From the NCBI RefSeq assembly GCF_009923995.1, contig NZ_RFSK01000016.1:35793-99792 (forward strand): a stretch of 64,000 bases of DNA. Direction: 5' to 3'. The translations under genes and the position numbers were made by a program. The stretch is from Janthinobacterium sp. (GTDB lineage: Bacteria; Pseudomonadota; Gammaproteobacteria; Burkholderiales; Burkholderiaceae_D). This document shows, piece after piece, positions 51,377 to 61,513 of the stretch. Within the stretch, counting starts at the first letter, position 1, and the number at the start of each line of letters is the position of its first letter. Under the pieces are notes generated by a model. It did not search any database. It saw only the letters and a list, made by a program, of their open reading frames with translations, and had not been told where the DNA came from.

Positions 51377-52681
51377 TCATTTGCGCCAGTAGCGGGCCAG
51401 CAGGGGCTTGACGGTAAGGCCGTGCGCGATGATGGACAGGATGATGACGACGATGGCGATATTGGCCAGCTCGCGCGCCAGGCCGTGCGGCAAGCCATGC
51501 GCGATGGCATAGCTGAGGTAATACATGGAACCGATGCCGCGCACGCCGAACCAGGCGGCCAGGCCCCGCAGGCGCAGGCTGGTGCCCGAGGCCAGCAAGC
51601 CCAGCATCACGCTGGCGGGGCGCGCCACCAGCAGCAGGAACAGGGCCACGCTCCACGCCTGCCAGCTCCAGGCGGCGGCCGTGGCGGCGCCGCCCAGCAG
51701 CAGCACGAGGGTCAGTTCGGACAGGCGCTCCAGGTGTTCCTTGAAGACGAGCGATTCGCCGCTGACGGTGAGCGGCGTGTCGCTGTCGTGTGGCTTGGCG
51801 GCGGACACGGCATGCGTTTCCTGCCCCTGCAGCAAGCCTTGCCGGTCCGTCGGCGCGCCGGCCAGCACCAGTTCCGTCTGGCGCAGGGCCACGCCGGCAA
51901 AGAAGACGGCGAGGAAACCCCAGGCGTGCAGCCACGTGGCCACGCCGTAGACGAGGGCGATCAGGCCCAGGCCCGCCAGGTCGTCCAGCACTTCGTGCTT
52001 CGGTTCCTTGCCCCGCACCTGCCAGCCCAGCCAGGCCAGCAGCGCGCCGCCGGCCGCGCCCAGGGCGATGGCGCCCGCGCTGGCCCACAGCAGGTCGCGC
52101 CACAGCCAGGTGGCGCCGTGCGGTCCCAGCTCGTGCAGGCCCAGCAGGCCCAGGCCCAGCATGACGAAGGGAAAGCCGCTGCCATCGTTCATGCCCGCCT
52201 CGCTCGTCAGCATGAAGCGCAACTGTTCGCTGTCGCCCGGGTGGCGCAGCTGCACGTCCGTGGCCAGCACGGGATCGGTGGGGGCGAGGATGGCGCCCAG
52301 CAGCACGCCCGCGCCCAGGGGAAGATCGAGTGCCCAGCAGGAAAACGTGGCCACGAGGCCCACGGAGATGGCCATCGACAGCCAGGCCAGGCGCAGCGGC
52401 GGCAGCCAGCGCGCCAGGCTGAAGGGCACGGGCATCTTCACGCCGGCGGAAAACAGGGAGATGAGGACGGCGATTTCCGCCAGGGTTTCCAGCAGGGGCG
52501 CCTGCTTGACGAGGTCCAGCGCGAAGACGCCGAGGAACATGGGGCCCAGCAGCAGGCCCACGCCCAGGTAGGCCATGGCCGAGGTAAACGGCAGGCGCGC
52601 GATGCTGGCGGCGCCCAGGCCGCGCGCCAGCATCAGGCAGCCGATGAGGATGAACCAGGCGGTGGTGCTCATGCGGTCCAT
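51377..52681 (-). CDS. Cation:proton antiporter (CPA1/NhaP-like)
   Basis: The product is 434 residues with about 12 membrane helices. The transport-site motif is LLGAILAPTDPVLATDVQL (TDP), followed by LTSEAGMNDGSGFPFVMLGL with the conserved ND. A charged cytoplasmic loop lies near 285-325. Such proteins exchange sodium or potassium for protons. There is no C-terminal TrkA domain. An in-frame ATG at 52672 is an alternative start. The neighbouring MscS gene upstream on the same strand (42-base gap) supports a shared role in ion and osmotic control. Confidence 0.87.
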   Translation of the reverse strand: MDRMSTTAWFILIGCLMLARGLGAASIARLPFTSAMAYLGVGLLLGPMFLGVFALDLVKQAPLLETLAEIAVLISLFSAGVKMPVPFSLARWLPPLRLAWLSMAISVGLVATFSCWALDLPLGAGVLLGAILAPTDPVLATDVQLRHPGDSEQLRFMLTSEAGMNDGSGFPFVMLGLGLLGLHELGPHGATWLWRDLLWASAGAIALGAAGGALLAWLGWQVRGKEPKHEVLDDLAGLGLIALVYGVATWLHAWGFLAVFFAGVALRQTELVLAGAPTDRQGLLQGQETHAVSAAKPHDSDTPLTVSGESLVFKEHLERLSELTLVLLLGGAATAAAWSWQAWSVALFLLLVARPASVMLGLLASGTSLRLRGLAAWFGVRGIGSMYYLSYAIAHGLPHGLARELANIAIVVIILSIIAHGLTVKPLLARYWRK

Positions 52682-52723
52682 TGTAGCGGCGCGCGGGCCA
52701 GGGCAGCGCGCCGCACGGTTTTG

Positions 52724-53866
52724 CTACGCCTTGTGGCGCGGCACGCCGGCGTTCTGCGCCTGCATCGTGTGCAACTCGTGTACCTCGTGCGCCGCGTGGA
52801 GCTCGATCGGGTCGTGCGTGGCGCGCACGCGGGGCAGGCCGTGCGGATAGTGGGCCGTGATGAAGGCCAGCATCCGCTCGCGCACGATGCAGCGCAGCTC
52901 GAAGGCCAGGCCCGAATCTGCCGCACTGATGAGGAAGCGCACGCGCACGGCCCGCTCGTTCGAATCCGTCGCTTGCACCGTGCAGACCCGGCCATCCCAT
53001 TGCGTCGCCCCTTCGCAGATGCGCGTCAGTTCCGCGCGCAGCGGTTCGAGCGGAATGCTGAAATCGAGCCACAGGAAGACCGTGCCCAGCAGGGTCGACG
53101 AGCTGTGCGTCCAGTTCTCGAACGGATTTTCGATGAACCACTGCAGCGGCACGATCAGGCGGCGCTCGTCCCACACGCGCACGACGACATACGTGCCCTT
53201 GATTTCCTCGACCTTGCCCCATTCGCCATTGACGATCAGCACGTCGTCGATGCGGATCGGTTGCGAAAACGCAATTTGCAGACCGGCAATGAAATTGCCC
53301 AGCACGGGGCGGGCGGCGATACCGGCCACGAGGCCTGCCACGCCGGCCGAAGCGAGCAGGCTGGCGCCGATCTGGCGCGCGCCGGGCAGGGTCAGCAGCA
53401 CGAAGGCCAGGCCCAGGATGACGACGATGGCGTGCGCGCTGCGCGTGAGCACGCGGGCCTGGGTGATCAGGCGGCGCGCGCGCAGGTTGTCGGCCACGTC
53501 GACGGGATTGACTTCGGAAATGGTGAGGGACAGGGCCTGGATGCATTGCATGGCCAGCCACGTCAGCGCCACGATGAGCGCCACGCTGGTGACATGCGAC
53601 ATGGCAACGAGGCCCGGCGTGTCGTCGGGCGCCCCGGCCAGCACCATGCGCAGGCCGAAGACGATCACGCACAGCTGGCTGGCGCGGAAGGCCACGCGCG
53701 TGGCATTGGTGGTGAACGGGCGGCCATTGGCCAGCCGTCTCAGCAGGCCGATGCCGGCCCGGTGCACGCCGATGGCGACCAGGGTGACGAGCAGGGCGGA
53801 GACGAGCACGGTCAGCGCCGAGCGCAGCGGGCCTCCCATCAGCGAGTGGAACGTGCCGAGATCCAT
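52724..53866 (-). CDS. MscS-family mechanosensitive channel
   Basis: The ATG at 53866 (AGGAG ten bases before) gives 380 residues; the longer open frame upstream is a shadow. Helices lie at about 10-30, 60-80, 95-115 and 140-160, and the pore helix is ASLLASAGVAGLVAGIAARP, the MscS TM3 signature, followed by NFIAGLQIAFSQPIRIDDVL. The beta domain has GKVEEIKGTYVVVRVWDERR. It opens on membrane tension to let solutes out after hypo-osmotic shock. The gene is divergent from the trehalose operon. Confidence 0.9.
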   Translation of the reverse strand: MDLGTFHSLMGGPLRSALTVLVSALLVTLVAIGVHRAGIGLLRRLANGRPFTTNATRVAFRASQLCVIVFGLRMVLAGAPDDTPGLVAMSHVTSVALIVALTWLAMQCIQALSLTISEVNPVDVADNLRARRLITQARVLTRSAHAIVVILGLAFVLLTLPGARQIGASLLASAGVAGLVAGIAARPVLGNFIAGLQIAFSQPIRIDDVLIVNGEWGKVEEIKGTYVVVRVWDERRLIVPLQWFIENPFENWTHSSSTLLGTVFLWLDFSIPLEPLRAELTRICEGATQWDGRVCTVQATDSNERAVRVRFLISAADSGLAFELRCIVRERMLAFITAHYPHGLPRVRATHDPIELHAAHEVHELHTMQAQNAGVPRHKA

Positions 53867-54106
53867 AGGCGAAAACTCCTTGTTTATTAGTGAAATGGAT
53901 GCAGTAAGCCCACATTTTACGGGCAGACGGCAACGCGGGGGTGTGCGTTGCCGAACGGATAAGCCTGACGGGAGGAGCGATACTGGCAAAAATTGCTGCG
54001 CTGCGCCAAAGCCCGTTGACGTTTCAATACGGAAAGCAAACGGGCGCCGCCGCAATGGAAACATAGCCATACTTGCAATGGTTGTTCATGTCTGCAAAGG
54101 AAAACG

Positions 54107-56395
54107 ATGATAGTACGATCACTCCGAATGTCCTTGCGCTTCATCCTGCCGCTGGCCCTGGTGCTGGGATTGTTTGCCTATATTGTGGTACCCCTGCTCG
54201 ATAATATTACCCTGCGCTGGTATGTGCGCGACCTCGACAGCCGGGCCGAATTGCTGGCCGGCACCCTGCGGCCTTCGCTCACCGAATACCTGCCCGCCCA
54301 CGATGCCGCGCGCATCGGCGAACTGTTCCAGGGCGCCACGCGCGATGAACGCCTGATCGCCATCGGCTTTTGCGACAATGCAGGCCACCTGGTCTACCAA
54401 TCCCTGGAATACCCCGCCTCCATCGGCTGCTGGAGCACGCCGCCCACGGGGGGCCTGTACAAGTCCCTCGCGCAATTGCCGCAAGGGCAGGTCCACATCA
54501 GCGAAACCCCCGTCATGCAGGATGCCTCGCAGCTGGGCCGCCTGGTGCTGGTGCAGGACATGAGCTTTGTCGAGCGCCGCAACACGGACACCAAGCGGTT
54601 CATCTTCGCCTTCCTGGCCGTGCTGGCCGTGCTCATTTCCCTGATGACCGTGTTTGTCGCCCACCTGAGCTGGCGCGGCTGGCTGTCCGCCGTGAAGGAT
54701 ATCCTGCGCGGCGAATTGCTTTCCAAAAACAATGCCGCGGCGGCCGCCACCGCCGCGCCGGCCGCCGCCCCCGCGCCGCCGCCGGAAATGCAGCCGCTGA
54801 TCGGCGACCTGCGCGAACTGCTGCAGGAATACCACCTGGAACGCCAGGGCGATAACGGCTGGTCGTCCGACTGGACGCCGGACAAGCTGCGCGCCCTGCT
54901 CGAAGCGGACCTGGCGGGCGACCAGGTGCTCGTCGTGTCGAACCGCGAGCCGTATATCCATACCAGGACGGATGCCGGAATCGCCGTGCAGCGCCCGGCC
55001 AGCGGCCTGGTGACGGCCGTGGAAGCCGTGATGCGCGCCTGTTCCGGCACGTGGATCGCGCATGGCGCCGGTTCCGCCGACCGCGAGACGGTGGATAAGC
55101 TCGACCACGTGCCCGTGCCGCCGGACAGCCCCAGCTACACCTTGCGCCGCGTGTGGCTGACGGAAGAGGAAGAGCAGGGCTATTATTATGGCTTTGCCAA
55201 CGAAGGCATGTGGCCGCTGTGCCATATCGCCCACGTGCGCCCCGTGTTCCGCTCGTCCGACTGGGACCAGTATGTGAAGGTGAACCAGCGCTTCGCCGAT
55301 GCCGTGATCGCCGAGGCGAAGACGGACAATCCCGTCGTGCTGGTGCAGGATTACCACTTCGCCTTGCTGCCGCGCATGGTGCGCGCCGTCTTACCGAAGG
55401 CGACCATTATTACTTTCTGGCATATCCCCTGGCCCAATTCCGAATCCTTCGGCATTTGCCCGTGGCGCGAGGAAATCCTCGATGGCTTGCTGGGCAGCAC
55501 CATCCTCGGTTTCCATACGCCCTTCCACCGCAAGAATTTCCTCGAAACGGTGGACCGCTATCTGGAAACGCGCATCGAGCCGGAAGCGTCCGTCATTTCC
55601 TACGGCGGCGAGATGACGCAGGTCGAGGATTACCCGATTTCCATCGCCTGGCCGGACGAGAATCCGCAGCAGCCCGACGTGGCCACTTGCCGCGCCCAGA
55701 TACGCAGCGAGCTGGGCGTGCCGCAAGACCACTTGCTGGGCATCGGCGTGGACCGTCTCGACTACACGAAAGGCATCGTCGAGCGCTTCCAGGCCGTCGA
55801 GCGCATGCTGGAACAGCAGCCCGGCATGGTGGGCAGTTTTACCTTCGTGCAGATCGCCGCGCCCAGCCGCGCCGCCCTGGACGAATATCAAAGCTTCGAT
55901 GCGCGCGTGCGCAAGATGGTCGAGCGCATCAACCGGCGCTTCGGCAGCGGCGACTACGTGCCCATCCTGCTGAAAGCCGAGCACCATGGCCAGGACGACT
56001 TGCAGCGCTATTTCCGCGCCTCCGAAGTGTGCATGGTGACGAGCTTGCATGACGGCATGAACCTGGTGGCCAAGGAATTCATCGCCGCGCGCGACGACGA
56101 GATGGGCGTGCTGGTGCTGTCGCAATTCACGGGCGCCGCGCGCGAACTGCACGAAGCGCTGATCATCAACCCCTACCATATCGAGCAGGGCGCCGATGCC
56201 CTGTACCGTGGCCTCGTCATGCCGCCCGTGGAACAGCGCGAGCGCATGAAGAGCATGCGTGCCCGTGTGAAACATTTCAATGTCTACCGCTGGGCCGGGC
56301 GCATGCTGCTGGACGCGGCCCGCTTGCGCCAGCGCGACAAGGTCATGACGAAGATCGACGCCCACAGCCGCATCAAGCGGCGCAAGGGGATCTGA
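54107..56395 (+). CDS. otsA: Trehalose-6-phosphate synthase fused to an N-terminal membrane sensor-like module
   Basis: The product is 762 residues, far longer than soluble OtsA (about 475). Residues 1-200 form a membrane module: TM1 at about 10-30, a periplasmic part (30-162) containing [20 protein letters not shown], and TM2 at about 163-187. An Ala/Pro-rich linker (about 207-228) leads to the GT20 domain (about 273-745): [39 protein letters not shown] and [11 protein letters not shown]. It joins UDP-glucose and glucose-6-phosphate. Catalytic residues appear intact. The stop overlaps otsB by one base. Confidence 0.92.
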   Translation: MIVRSLRMSLRFILPLALVLGLFAYIVVPLLDNITLRWYVRDLDSRAELLAGTLRPSLTEYLPAHDAARIGELFQGATRDERLIAIGFCDNAGHLVYQSLEYPASIGCWSTPPTGGLYKSLAQLPQGQVHISETPVMQDASQLGRLVLVQDMSFVERRNTDTKRFIFAFLAVLAVLISLMTVFVAHLSWRGWLSAVKDILRGELLSKNNAAAAATAAPAAAPAPPPEMQPLIGDLRELLQEYHLERQGDNGWSSDWTPDKLRALLEADLAGDQVLVVSNREPYIHTRTDAGIAVQRPASGLVTAVEAVMRACSGTWIAHGAGSADRETVDKLDHVPVPPDSPSYTLRRVWLTEEEEQGYYYGFANEGMWPLCHIAHVRPVFRSSDWDQYVKVNQRFADAVIAEAKTDNPVVLVQDYHFALLPRMVRAVLPKATIITFWHIPWPNSESFGICPWREEILDGLLGSTILGFHTPFHRKNFLETVDRYLETRIEPEASVISYGGEMTQVEDYPISIAWPDENPQQPDVATCRAQIRSELGVPQDHLLGIGVDRLDYTKGIVERFQAVERMLEQQPGMVGSFTFVQIAAPSRAALDEYQSFDARVRKMVERINRRFGSGDYVPILLKAEHHGQDDLQRYFRASEVCMVTSLHDGMNLVAKEFIAARDDEMGVLVLSQFTGAARELHEALIINPYHIEQGADALYRGLVMPPVEQRERMKSMRARVKHFNVYRWAGRMLLDAARLRQRDKVMTKIDAHSRIKRRKGI

Positions 56396-57156
56396 TGGAT
56401 GAGCTCGCCGACGATAGCGGCGCCGTGCTGCAACTGCTGAGCGCGCCCGGGACGGCTGTCTTCCTCGATTTCGACGGCACCCTGGTCGACCTGGCGGCCA
56501 CGCCCGACGGCGTGCGCCTGGAACCGGGCGTGGTGGAAGCGCTGGCGCTGCTGGCCGAGCGCCACGGCGGCGCGCTGGCCGTCATTTCCGGCCGCCCCGT
56601 GGCGCAGATCGATGCCATGCTGGCGCCGCTGACCCTGCCCGTGGCCGGCGTGCATGGCGTGGAGCGGCGCGGCGCCGACGGCAGCTTGTCCGTGGCGGCC
56701 ACGCCGGACGTGTCGCCCGTGCTGGCGCGCGCGCAGGCGCTGGCCGCGCTTCACCCCGGCTTGCTGGTGGAACAGAAACGGGGCGCCGTGGCCCTGCATT
56801 ACCGGCTGGCGTCCGATCTGGAACAGTTATGCCTGCAGGAAATGACGGCCGCCGTGCAAGCGTGCCCGGGCATCTTGCTGTTGCATGGCAAAATGGTCCT
56901 GGAAGCCAAGCCGGCCGCCACGGACAAGGGCGGCGCCATTGCCGCCTTCCTGCGCGAAGCGCCGTTCGCCGGCCGGCGGCCCGTGTTCGCGGGTGACGAC
57001 ACCACCGACGAGGCAGGTTTTGCCTTTGTACAACTTGCAGGCGGGCAGGGCGTGAAAGTGGGCAACGGCCCCAGCGCCGCCGCCCTGCGCCTGGCCAGCC
57101 CGGGCGCCTTGCGCGCCGCCTTGCTGGCCGCCGCCGTATCCCCTTTGAAGGAGTAG
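56395..57156 (+). CDS. otsB: Trehalose-6-phosphate phosphatase
   Basis: The product is 253 residues of the HAD superfamily. Motif I is FLDFDGTLVDL with nucleophile Asp25 and acid Asp27; motif II is in AVISGRPVAQID; the late motif is PVFAGDDTTDEAGF. It removes phosphate from trehalose-6-phosphate to give trehalose. Translational coupling with otsA ensures paired production, and the GH15 gene starts four bases after its stop. Confidence 0.94.
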   Translation: MDELADDSGAVLQLLSAPGTAVFLDFDGTLVDLAATPDGVRLEPGVVEALALLAERHGGALAVISGRPVAQIDAMLAPLTLPVAGVHGVERRGADGSLSVAATPDVSPVLARAQALAALHPGLLVEQKRGAVALHYRLASDLEQLCLQEMTAAVQACPGILLLHGKMVLEAKPAATDKGGAIAAFLREAPFAGRRPVFAGDDTTDEAGFAFVQLAGGQGVKVGNGPSAAALRLASPGALRAALLAAAVSPLKE

Positions 57157-57159
57157 CCG

Positions 57160-59013
57160 ATGACCACGTCCTATGACACCCCCAGCGGCGCACATGCATC
57201 CGCCGCCACGACCGCCGCCACGGCGCCTCCCGCGCAAGCATCCCTGAACTGCGGCGTGGTGGGCAATTGCGCCTTCAACGCCTTGATCGACCAGGCGGGG
57301 CAGGTCGTCTGGTCCTGTTTGCCCCGCTTCGACGGCGATCCCGTCTTCAATACCTTGCTGGACGACACGCAAAACGGCAGCGTGTGGGCCATCGACATCG
57401 AGAATTTTGCCCGCAGCGAACAGTTCTATGAGCCGAACACGGCCGTACTGCGCACGCGGCTGTACGACACGGACGGGCGCGGCGTGGAAATCACGGATTT
57501 CGCGCCCCGTTTCCTCAGCCGCGACCGCATGTTCCGCCCCCTGATGCTGATCCGCCGCGTGCGCCCGCTGGACCGCGCCGTGCGCATTCGCGTGCGCCTG
57601 CGCCCCCGCTACGACTGGGGCCGCCTGGCGCCGCAGGTCACGCAGGGCAGCCACCACATCCGCTACGTGGGGCCGGAACAGACCTTGCGCCTGAACACGG
57701 ACGTGTCCCTCAACTATGTGCTGAGTGAAACGTATTTCGTGCTGGGCAGCACGGCCAACTTCCTGCTGGGTCCCGATGAAACCCTGGCCGGCGGCATCGA
57801 CGAGACGGCGCGCATCTTCGAGAAGGAAACCATCAACTACTGGCGCACCTACACGCGGCGCCTGGCCGTGCCGCTGGAATGGCAGGACGTCGTCATCCGC
57901 GCCGCCATCACCTTGAAGCTGTCTTTATATGAGGACACGGGCGCCATCATCGCCGCCATGACCACCAGTATCCCCGAGGCGCCCGGCAGCAGCCGCAACT
58001 GGGATTACCGCTACTGCTGGCTGCGCGACGCCTTTTTCGTCGTGCGCGCACTGAACAGCCTGTCGGAAGTGGGCACGATGGAGGAATACCTGCGCTGGCT
58101 GACGAATATCGTCGCCCGCTCGAAAGGCGGCCACATCCAGCCCCTGTACGGCATCGGGCTGGAAGAGCAGCTGCCCGAATCGATCCTCGACCACTTGCCC
58201 GGCTACCGGGGCAATGGCCCCGTGCGGGTGGGCAACCAGGCGCAGGAACACTTCCAGCACGATGTCTACGGCAACATCGTGCTGGGCGCGGCGCAGGCTT
58301 TCCTCGACCACCGATTGTTCCACCGGGCGGGAAAAGCCGAGTTTGCTGCGCTGGAAGCCGTGGGCGACCAGGCCTTCCGCCTGCACGCGGAGCCGGACGC
58401 GGGCATGTGGGAGCTGCGCACGCGGGCCAGGGTCCACACCTCGTCCATGCTGATGAGCTGGGCGGCCTGCGACCGCCTGGCGAAGATCGCGCACAAGCTG
58501 GGCTTGGCGGACCGGGCCGACCACTGGAACAGCCGCGCCGTGCTGATCCGCGAGCGCCTGCTGCGCGAAGCGTGGAGCGAGGAACGCCAGGCCTTCGCGG
58601 AAAGCCTGGGCGGGCGCGACCTGGACGCCTCCGTGCTGCTGATGGCGGAAGTCAATTTCATCGACCCCATGGACCCCCGCTTCATCGCCACCGTCGACGC
58701 GCTGGAAGCGTCCCTGTGCGACGGCCCCTACATGCGCCGCTACGAGGCGCCCGACGACTTCGGCAAGCCGGAGACGGCCTTCAACATCTGCACCTTCTGG
58801 CGCATCGACGCCTTGGCGCGCATCGGCAGGAAGGACGAGGCGCGCAAGATCTTCGAGACCATGTTGCTGGCGCGCAACCACCTGGGCCTGCTGTCGGAAG
58901 ACACGCACCCCGTGACGGGCGAAATGTGGGGCAATTTCCCGCAGACGTATTCCATGGTGGGCTTGATCAACTGCGCCGTGCGGCTGTCGGCGCCGTGGGA
59001 TAGCGCCGTGTAG
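57160..59013 (+). CDS. Glycoside hydrolase family 15 protein (trehalase/glucoamylase-like)
   Basis: The product is 617 residues. The N-terminal beta-sandwich begins LNCGVVGNCAFNALIDQAGQVVW (in part) and WSCLPRFDGDPVFNTLLDD, the GH15 glucoamylase-like signature. The (alpha/alpha)6 barrel has SRNWDYRYCWLRDAFF and LGAAQAFLDHRLFH; late ETAFNICTFWRIDALARIG is also typical. There is no signal peptide. Members next to otsBA are thought to act on trehalose or maltodextrins. It may balance trehalose level; the substrate is inferred. Confidence 0.9.
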   Translation: MTTSYDTPSGAHASAATTAATAPPAQASLNCGVVGNCAFNALIDQAGQVVWSCLPRFDGDPVFNTLLDDTQNGSVWAIDIENFARSEQFYEPNTAVLRTRLYDTDGRGVEITDFAPRFLSRDRMFRPLMLIRRVRPLDRAVRIRVRLRPRYDWGRLAPQVTQGSHHIRYVGPEQTLRLNTDVSLNYVLSETYFVLGSTANFLLGPDETLAGGIDETARIFEKETINYWRTYTRRLAVPLEWQDVVIRAAITLKLSLYEDTGAIIAAMTTSIPEAPGSSRNWDYRYCWLRDAFFVVRALNSLSEVGTMEEYLRWLTNIVARSKGGHIQPLYGIGLEEQLPESILDHLPGYRGNGPVRVGNQAQEHFQHDVYGNIVLGAAQAFLDHRLFHRAGKAEFAALEAVGDQAFRLHAEPDAGMWELRTRARVHTSSMLMSWAACDRLAKIAHKLGLADRADHWNSRAVLIRERLLREAWSEERQAFAESLGGRDLDASVLLMAEVNFIDPMDPRFIATVDALEASLCDGPYMRRYEAPDDFGKPETAFNICTFWRIDALARIGRKDEARKIFETMLLARNHLGLLSEDTHPVTGEMWGNFPQTYSMVGLINCAVRLSAPWDSAV

Positions 59014-59220
59014 CGGGCGCGCCGTCCAGGCCGGGGAAAGGGCTGATCAGGAGTGTTGCTGGAAGCCGGACTATTTGATCGATAGTGGGAAAGTGTGAGA
59101 ATGTGTGTATTTTAAACATTGACAAGATGGTATTGTATTTCTCGCACGCAATTTTGGACCGCCGCCCGATAGCGGTGGCCGCGATCAGACATTTGCTTTC
59201 CCGCGAAGAGACCTTTCCTG

Positions 59221-60447
59221 ATGCCCCATCTCCCGTCGTCACCCCGCTTGCGCCATGCCCTCGTATTGGGCCTGGCATTGTGTTGTACCACCCTGGAGGC
59301 CGCGCCCGCCAAGACACCCGTCAAGGGCAAGGCGGATGGGGCGGCTGTCAAAAGCCAGGGGGAGGATGCGGAGCTCCTCAAATGGCTGCACCACTGGGTT
59401 GAACTCTCCTTTGCGCTGGACAAGGATCTGCCCCTCGACCCGGCACTGCGCGCGGGCGCCAATGCCCTCCGGGAGACGCACCTGAAGCAGGTTCGCCCCT
59501 TGCTGGCGGCCTGGATGGCGGAAGAGCGTGTCCAGCAACGCGCTGCCGGCGCGGCGGGCACTGCCGCGAGCCTGTATTTCCCGTTGATGTCCCGCTTGTT
59601 CAATGAATTGGCACTCTGGCAACTCGATACGGGCGATGCTGCGTATGAAGCAGCAACCCTGGCGGTGCTCAAGGCGGAGCCCAGGGTATGCGTGACGGAT
59701 GGCGGGTGGCGCTTTGGCGATTTTGCCAGGAGAATCACGCGCATCCAGGCCATGCCCGTGGCGCAGCGCGAGGCCGCGCTGGCAAACGAAGGCCGGATGT
59801 TGGCGCGCTGGGGACAAGCGCGGCCTGTCCAGTTGCCCATGCCGCTACCGCTGCCGCAGGAAGCCGTTGCCTCGGTAATCAGCCGCTGGCAGGCCGGCGG
59901 CCCCCGGCCTGCGCTGGCGCTCACCCCGGCCCTGGCGGACAGCGTGCTGTCGAAGCGGCTCGCGTACGATAAGCTGCATAAGGATGAACAGTGCGCCCTG
60001 CAGCAATGGTGGCTGCAGCTGAGCTTGTTGCAAGACGTCGCGCCTGCCCAAGCCCTGCGTGCCTATCGCTATGGCACCATGAGCGTCGCGGCCGACCGTT
60101 ATGATGATTTCCGTTCCATGCAGTCCGCTGGGGAAAGCCCTTCCGCCAGGCCCTATCCGCCGCTGGCCAGGCGCTTCGAGGTGACGGGCACCACGACCGT
60201 GCGCGTGCGCCTCGATGGCGCCGGGCTGGCGCAGGAGGCCAGTATCATTGGGCGCAAGATCGCGGTGCCGGGCATCCGTGATGCACAGCCTATTGCTTTT
60301 GAGCAAGTTTTTGATGCCGCCGCGCTGGCCCATGCCATGACGGGACAAAGCTATGCACCGTCGAAGACGGGCTATGCCAGCTTTCAAATGGTATGGAGCC
60401 TGGACGGCATGGACGATGCAGCCGATGGCGAGGAAGGAACACCATGA
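59221..60447 (+). CDS. Exported protein with C-terminal TonB-like domain
   Basis: The product is 408 residues with a Sec signal (about 1-27, ending TLEAAPA). The long middle part is alpha-helical and of unknown type. Residues about 310-385 (YPPLARRFEVTGTTTVRVRL, then FEQVFDAAALAHAM) resemble the TonB C-terminal fold, which in energy transducers touches outer-membrane receptors. There is no N-terminal TonB anchor or Pro-rich arm, so it is not a standard TonB. It overlaps the DUF4034 gene by four bases (ATGA). Confidence 0.6.
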   Translation: MPHLPSSPRLRHALVLGLALCCTTLEAAPAKTPVKGKADGAAVKSQGEDAELLKWLHHWVELSFALDKDLPLDPALRAGANALRETHLKQVRPLLAAWMAEERVQQRAAGAAGTAASLYFPLMSRLFNELALWQLDTGDAAYEAATLAVLKAEPRVCVTDGGWRFGDFARRITRIQAMPVAQREAALANEGRMLARWGQARPVQLPMPLPLPQEAVASVISRWQAGGPRPALALTPALADSVLSKRLAYDKLHKDEQCALQQWWLQLSLLQDVAPAQALRAYRYGTMSVAADRYDDFRSMQSAGESPSARPYPPLARRFEVTGTTTVRVRLDGAGLAQEASIIGRKIAVPGIRDAQPIAFEQVFDAAALAHAMTGQSYAPSKTGYASFQMVWSLDGMDDAADGEEGTP

Positions 60448-61478
60448 TCATGCAGACTCGACGCGGGCGCACGGCGGGCCGGCCCTTCCTGGCCTTGGCT
60501 GCCGTGCTCATTGCCATGGCTGGCAGCGCCGCGCAGGCGAAGGCGGAAGCGGCGGCGCCCATCGCGACGAAGGCCTCGGAAGACTTCTGGATAGGAGACT
60601 TTGCCGCGCTGGAAAGGAAAAATGCGCAACTCAGGGAAAGTGGCGGCTACACGCCGGAAGGCCGGGCGAAGCTCGACCTGTTTCGCGAGGAGTTGACCAG
60701 CGTCTTCGATCACGATGCGCGGCCGCGCGAACCGTATCTGCGGGAACTGGACGCGCTGACCTTGCAATGGACGACGCAGTATCCGCAATCGGCCCTGGCG
60801 CACATCCTGCACGCCAAGTCACTGTTTGCACACGGCTGGTCGTACCGTGGCAACGGAATGGCGCACCAGGTACCGCCCCAGGCATGGAAAGACTTTGAAA
60901 GCTATCTCCGCAGTGCAATGAAGTACCTGAATGACCACGGGGAAGTGGCCCTGAGCGACAGTTATGCCCATGTGACTTTGCTCGATATCGGCAGGGGCCT
61001 GGGTTTCAGCCAAAAGCAGAGGGATGTCATCGTGCAGGACGGCCTGAAGCGCAATCCCCGGGACCTGAACCTGTATGCCGTGGCCAGCCTGGCGCTGCTG
61101 CCCAAGTGGGGCGGCGACAGTGGCACGCTGGACAAATATATCCGGCAGGCTGCCGCGCAGACACGGGCGGAACACGGCGCCAGCCTGTACGCCAGCCTGT
61201 ACTGGGAGGCGGCGGTACACCAGTATGGCCATGCCCTGTTCGACGGCAGCCAGGCCGATTGGCCGACGATGAAGCAGGGGTATGAAGATATCCTGGCGCG
61301 CTCCCCGGACAGTGTCAGCCAGCGCAACCGCTATGCCTATTTTGCCTGCCTGGCCAAGGACAAGATGACGTTGCTGGAGCAGTTGGAAAAAATCGGCACC
61401 AGGCTGGACACCGCCGAATGGGGCGCAAATGGCGAACGCATCCTGGAAAGGTGCCAGCGCCTGGCCAGCGAGGCCTGA
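60444..61478 (+). CDS. DUF4034 domain exported protein
   Basis: The ATG at 60444 overlaps the previous stop and gives 344 residues with a signal peptide (about 1-33). DUF4034 features are FAALERKNAQLRESGGYTPE, QWTTQYPQSALAHILHAKSL, FAHGWSYRGNGMAHQV and a helical repeat region like TPR repeats at about 165-300. Its role is unknown. Coupling to the TonB-C-like protein suggests they function together. It ends 35 bases from the stop of the convergent ZnuD-type receptor. Confidence 0.75.
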   Translation: MIMQTRRGRTAGRPFLALAAVLIAMAGSAAQAKAEAAAPIATKASEDFWIGDFAALERKNAQLRESGGYTPEGRAKLDLFREELTSVFDHDARPREPYLRELDALTLQWTTQYPQSALAHILHAKSLFAHGWSYRGNGMAHQVPPQAWKDFESYLRSAMKYLNDHGEVALSDSYAHVTLLDIGRGLGFSQKQRDVIVQDGLKRNPRDLNLYAVASLALLPKWGGDSGTLDKYIRQAAAQTRAEHGASLYASLYWEAAVHQYGHALFDGSQADWPTMKQGYEDILARSPDSVSQRNRYAYFACLAKDKMTLLEQLEKIGTRLDTAEWGANGERILERCQRLASEA

Positions 61479-61513
61479 GCGGCAGGCGCCGCGGCAAAGG
61501 TCCCCCCGGCGCC

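Noticed and set aside
51168..53933. Long open frames on both strands over the antiporter and MscS genes.
   Set aside because: They lie in other frames of two clear membrane-protein genes and show Arg/Ala/Pro-rich shadow composition.
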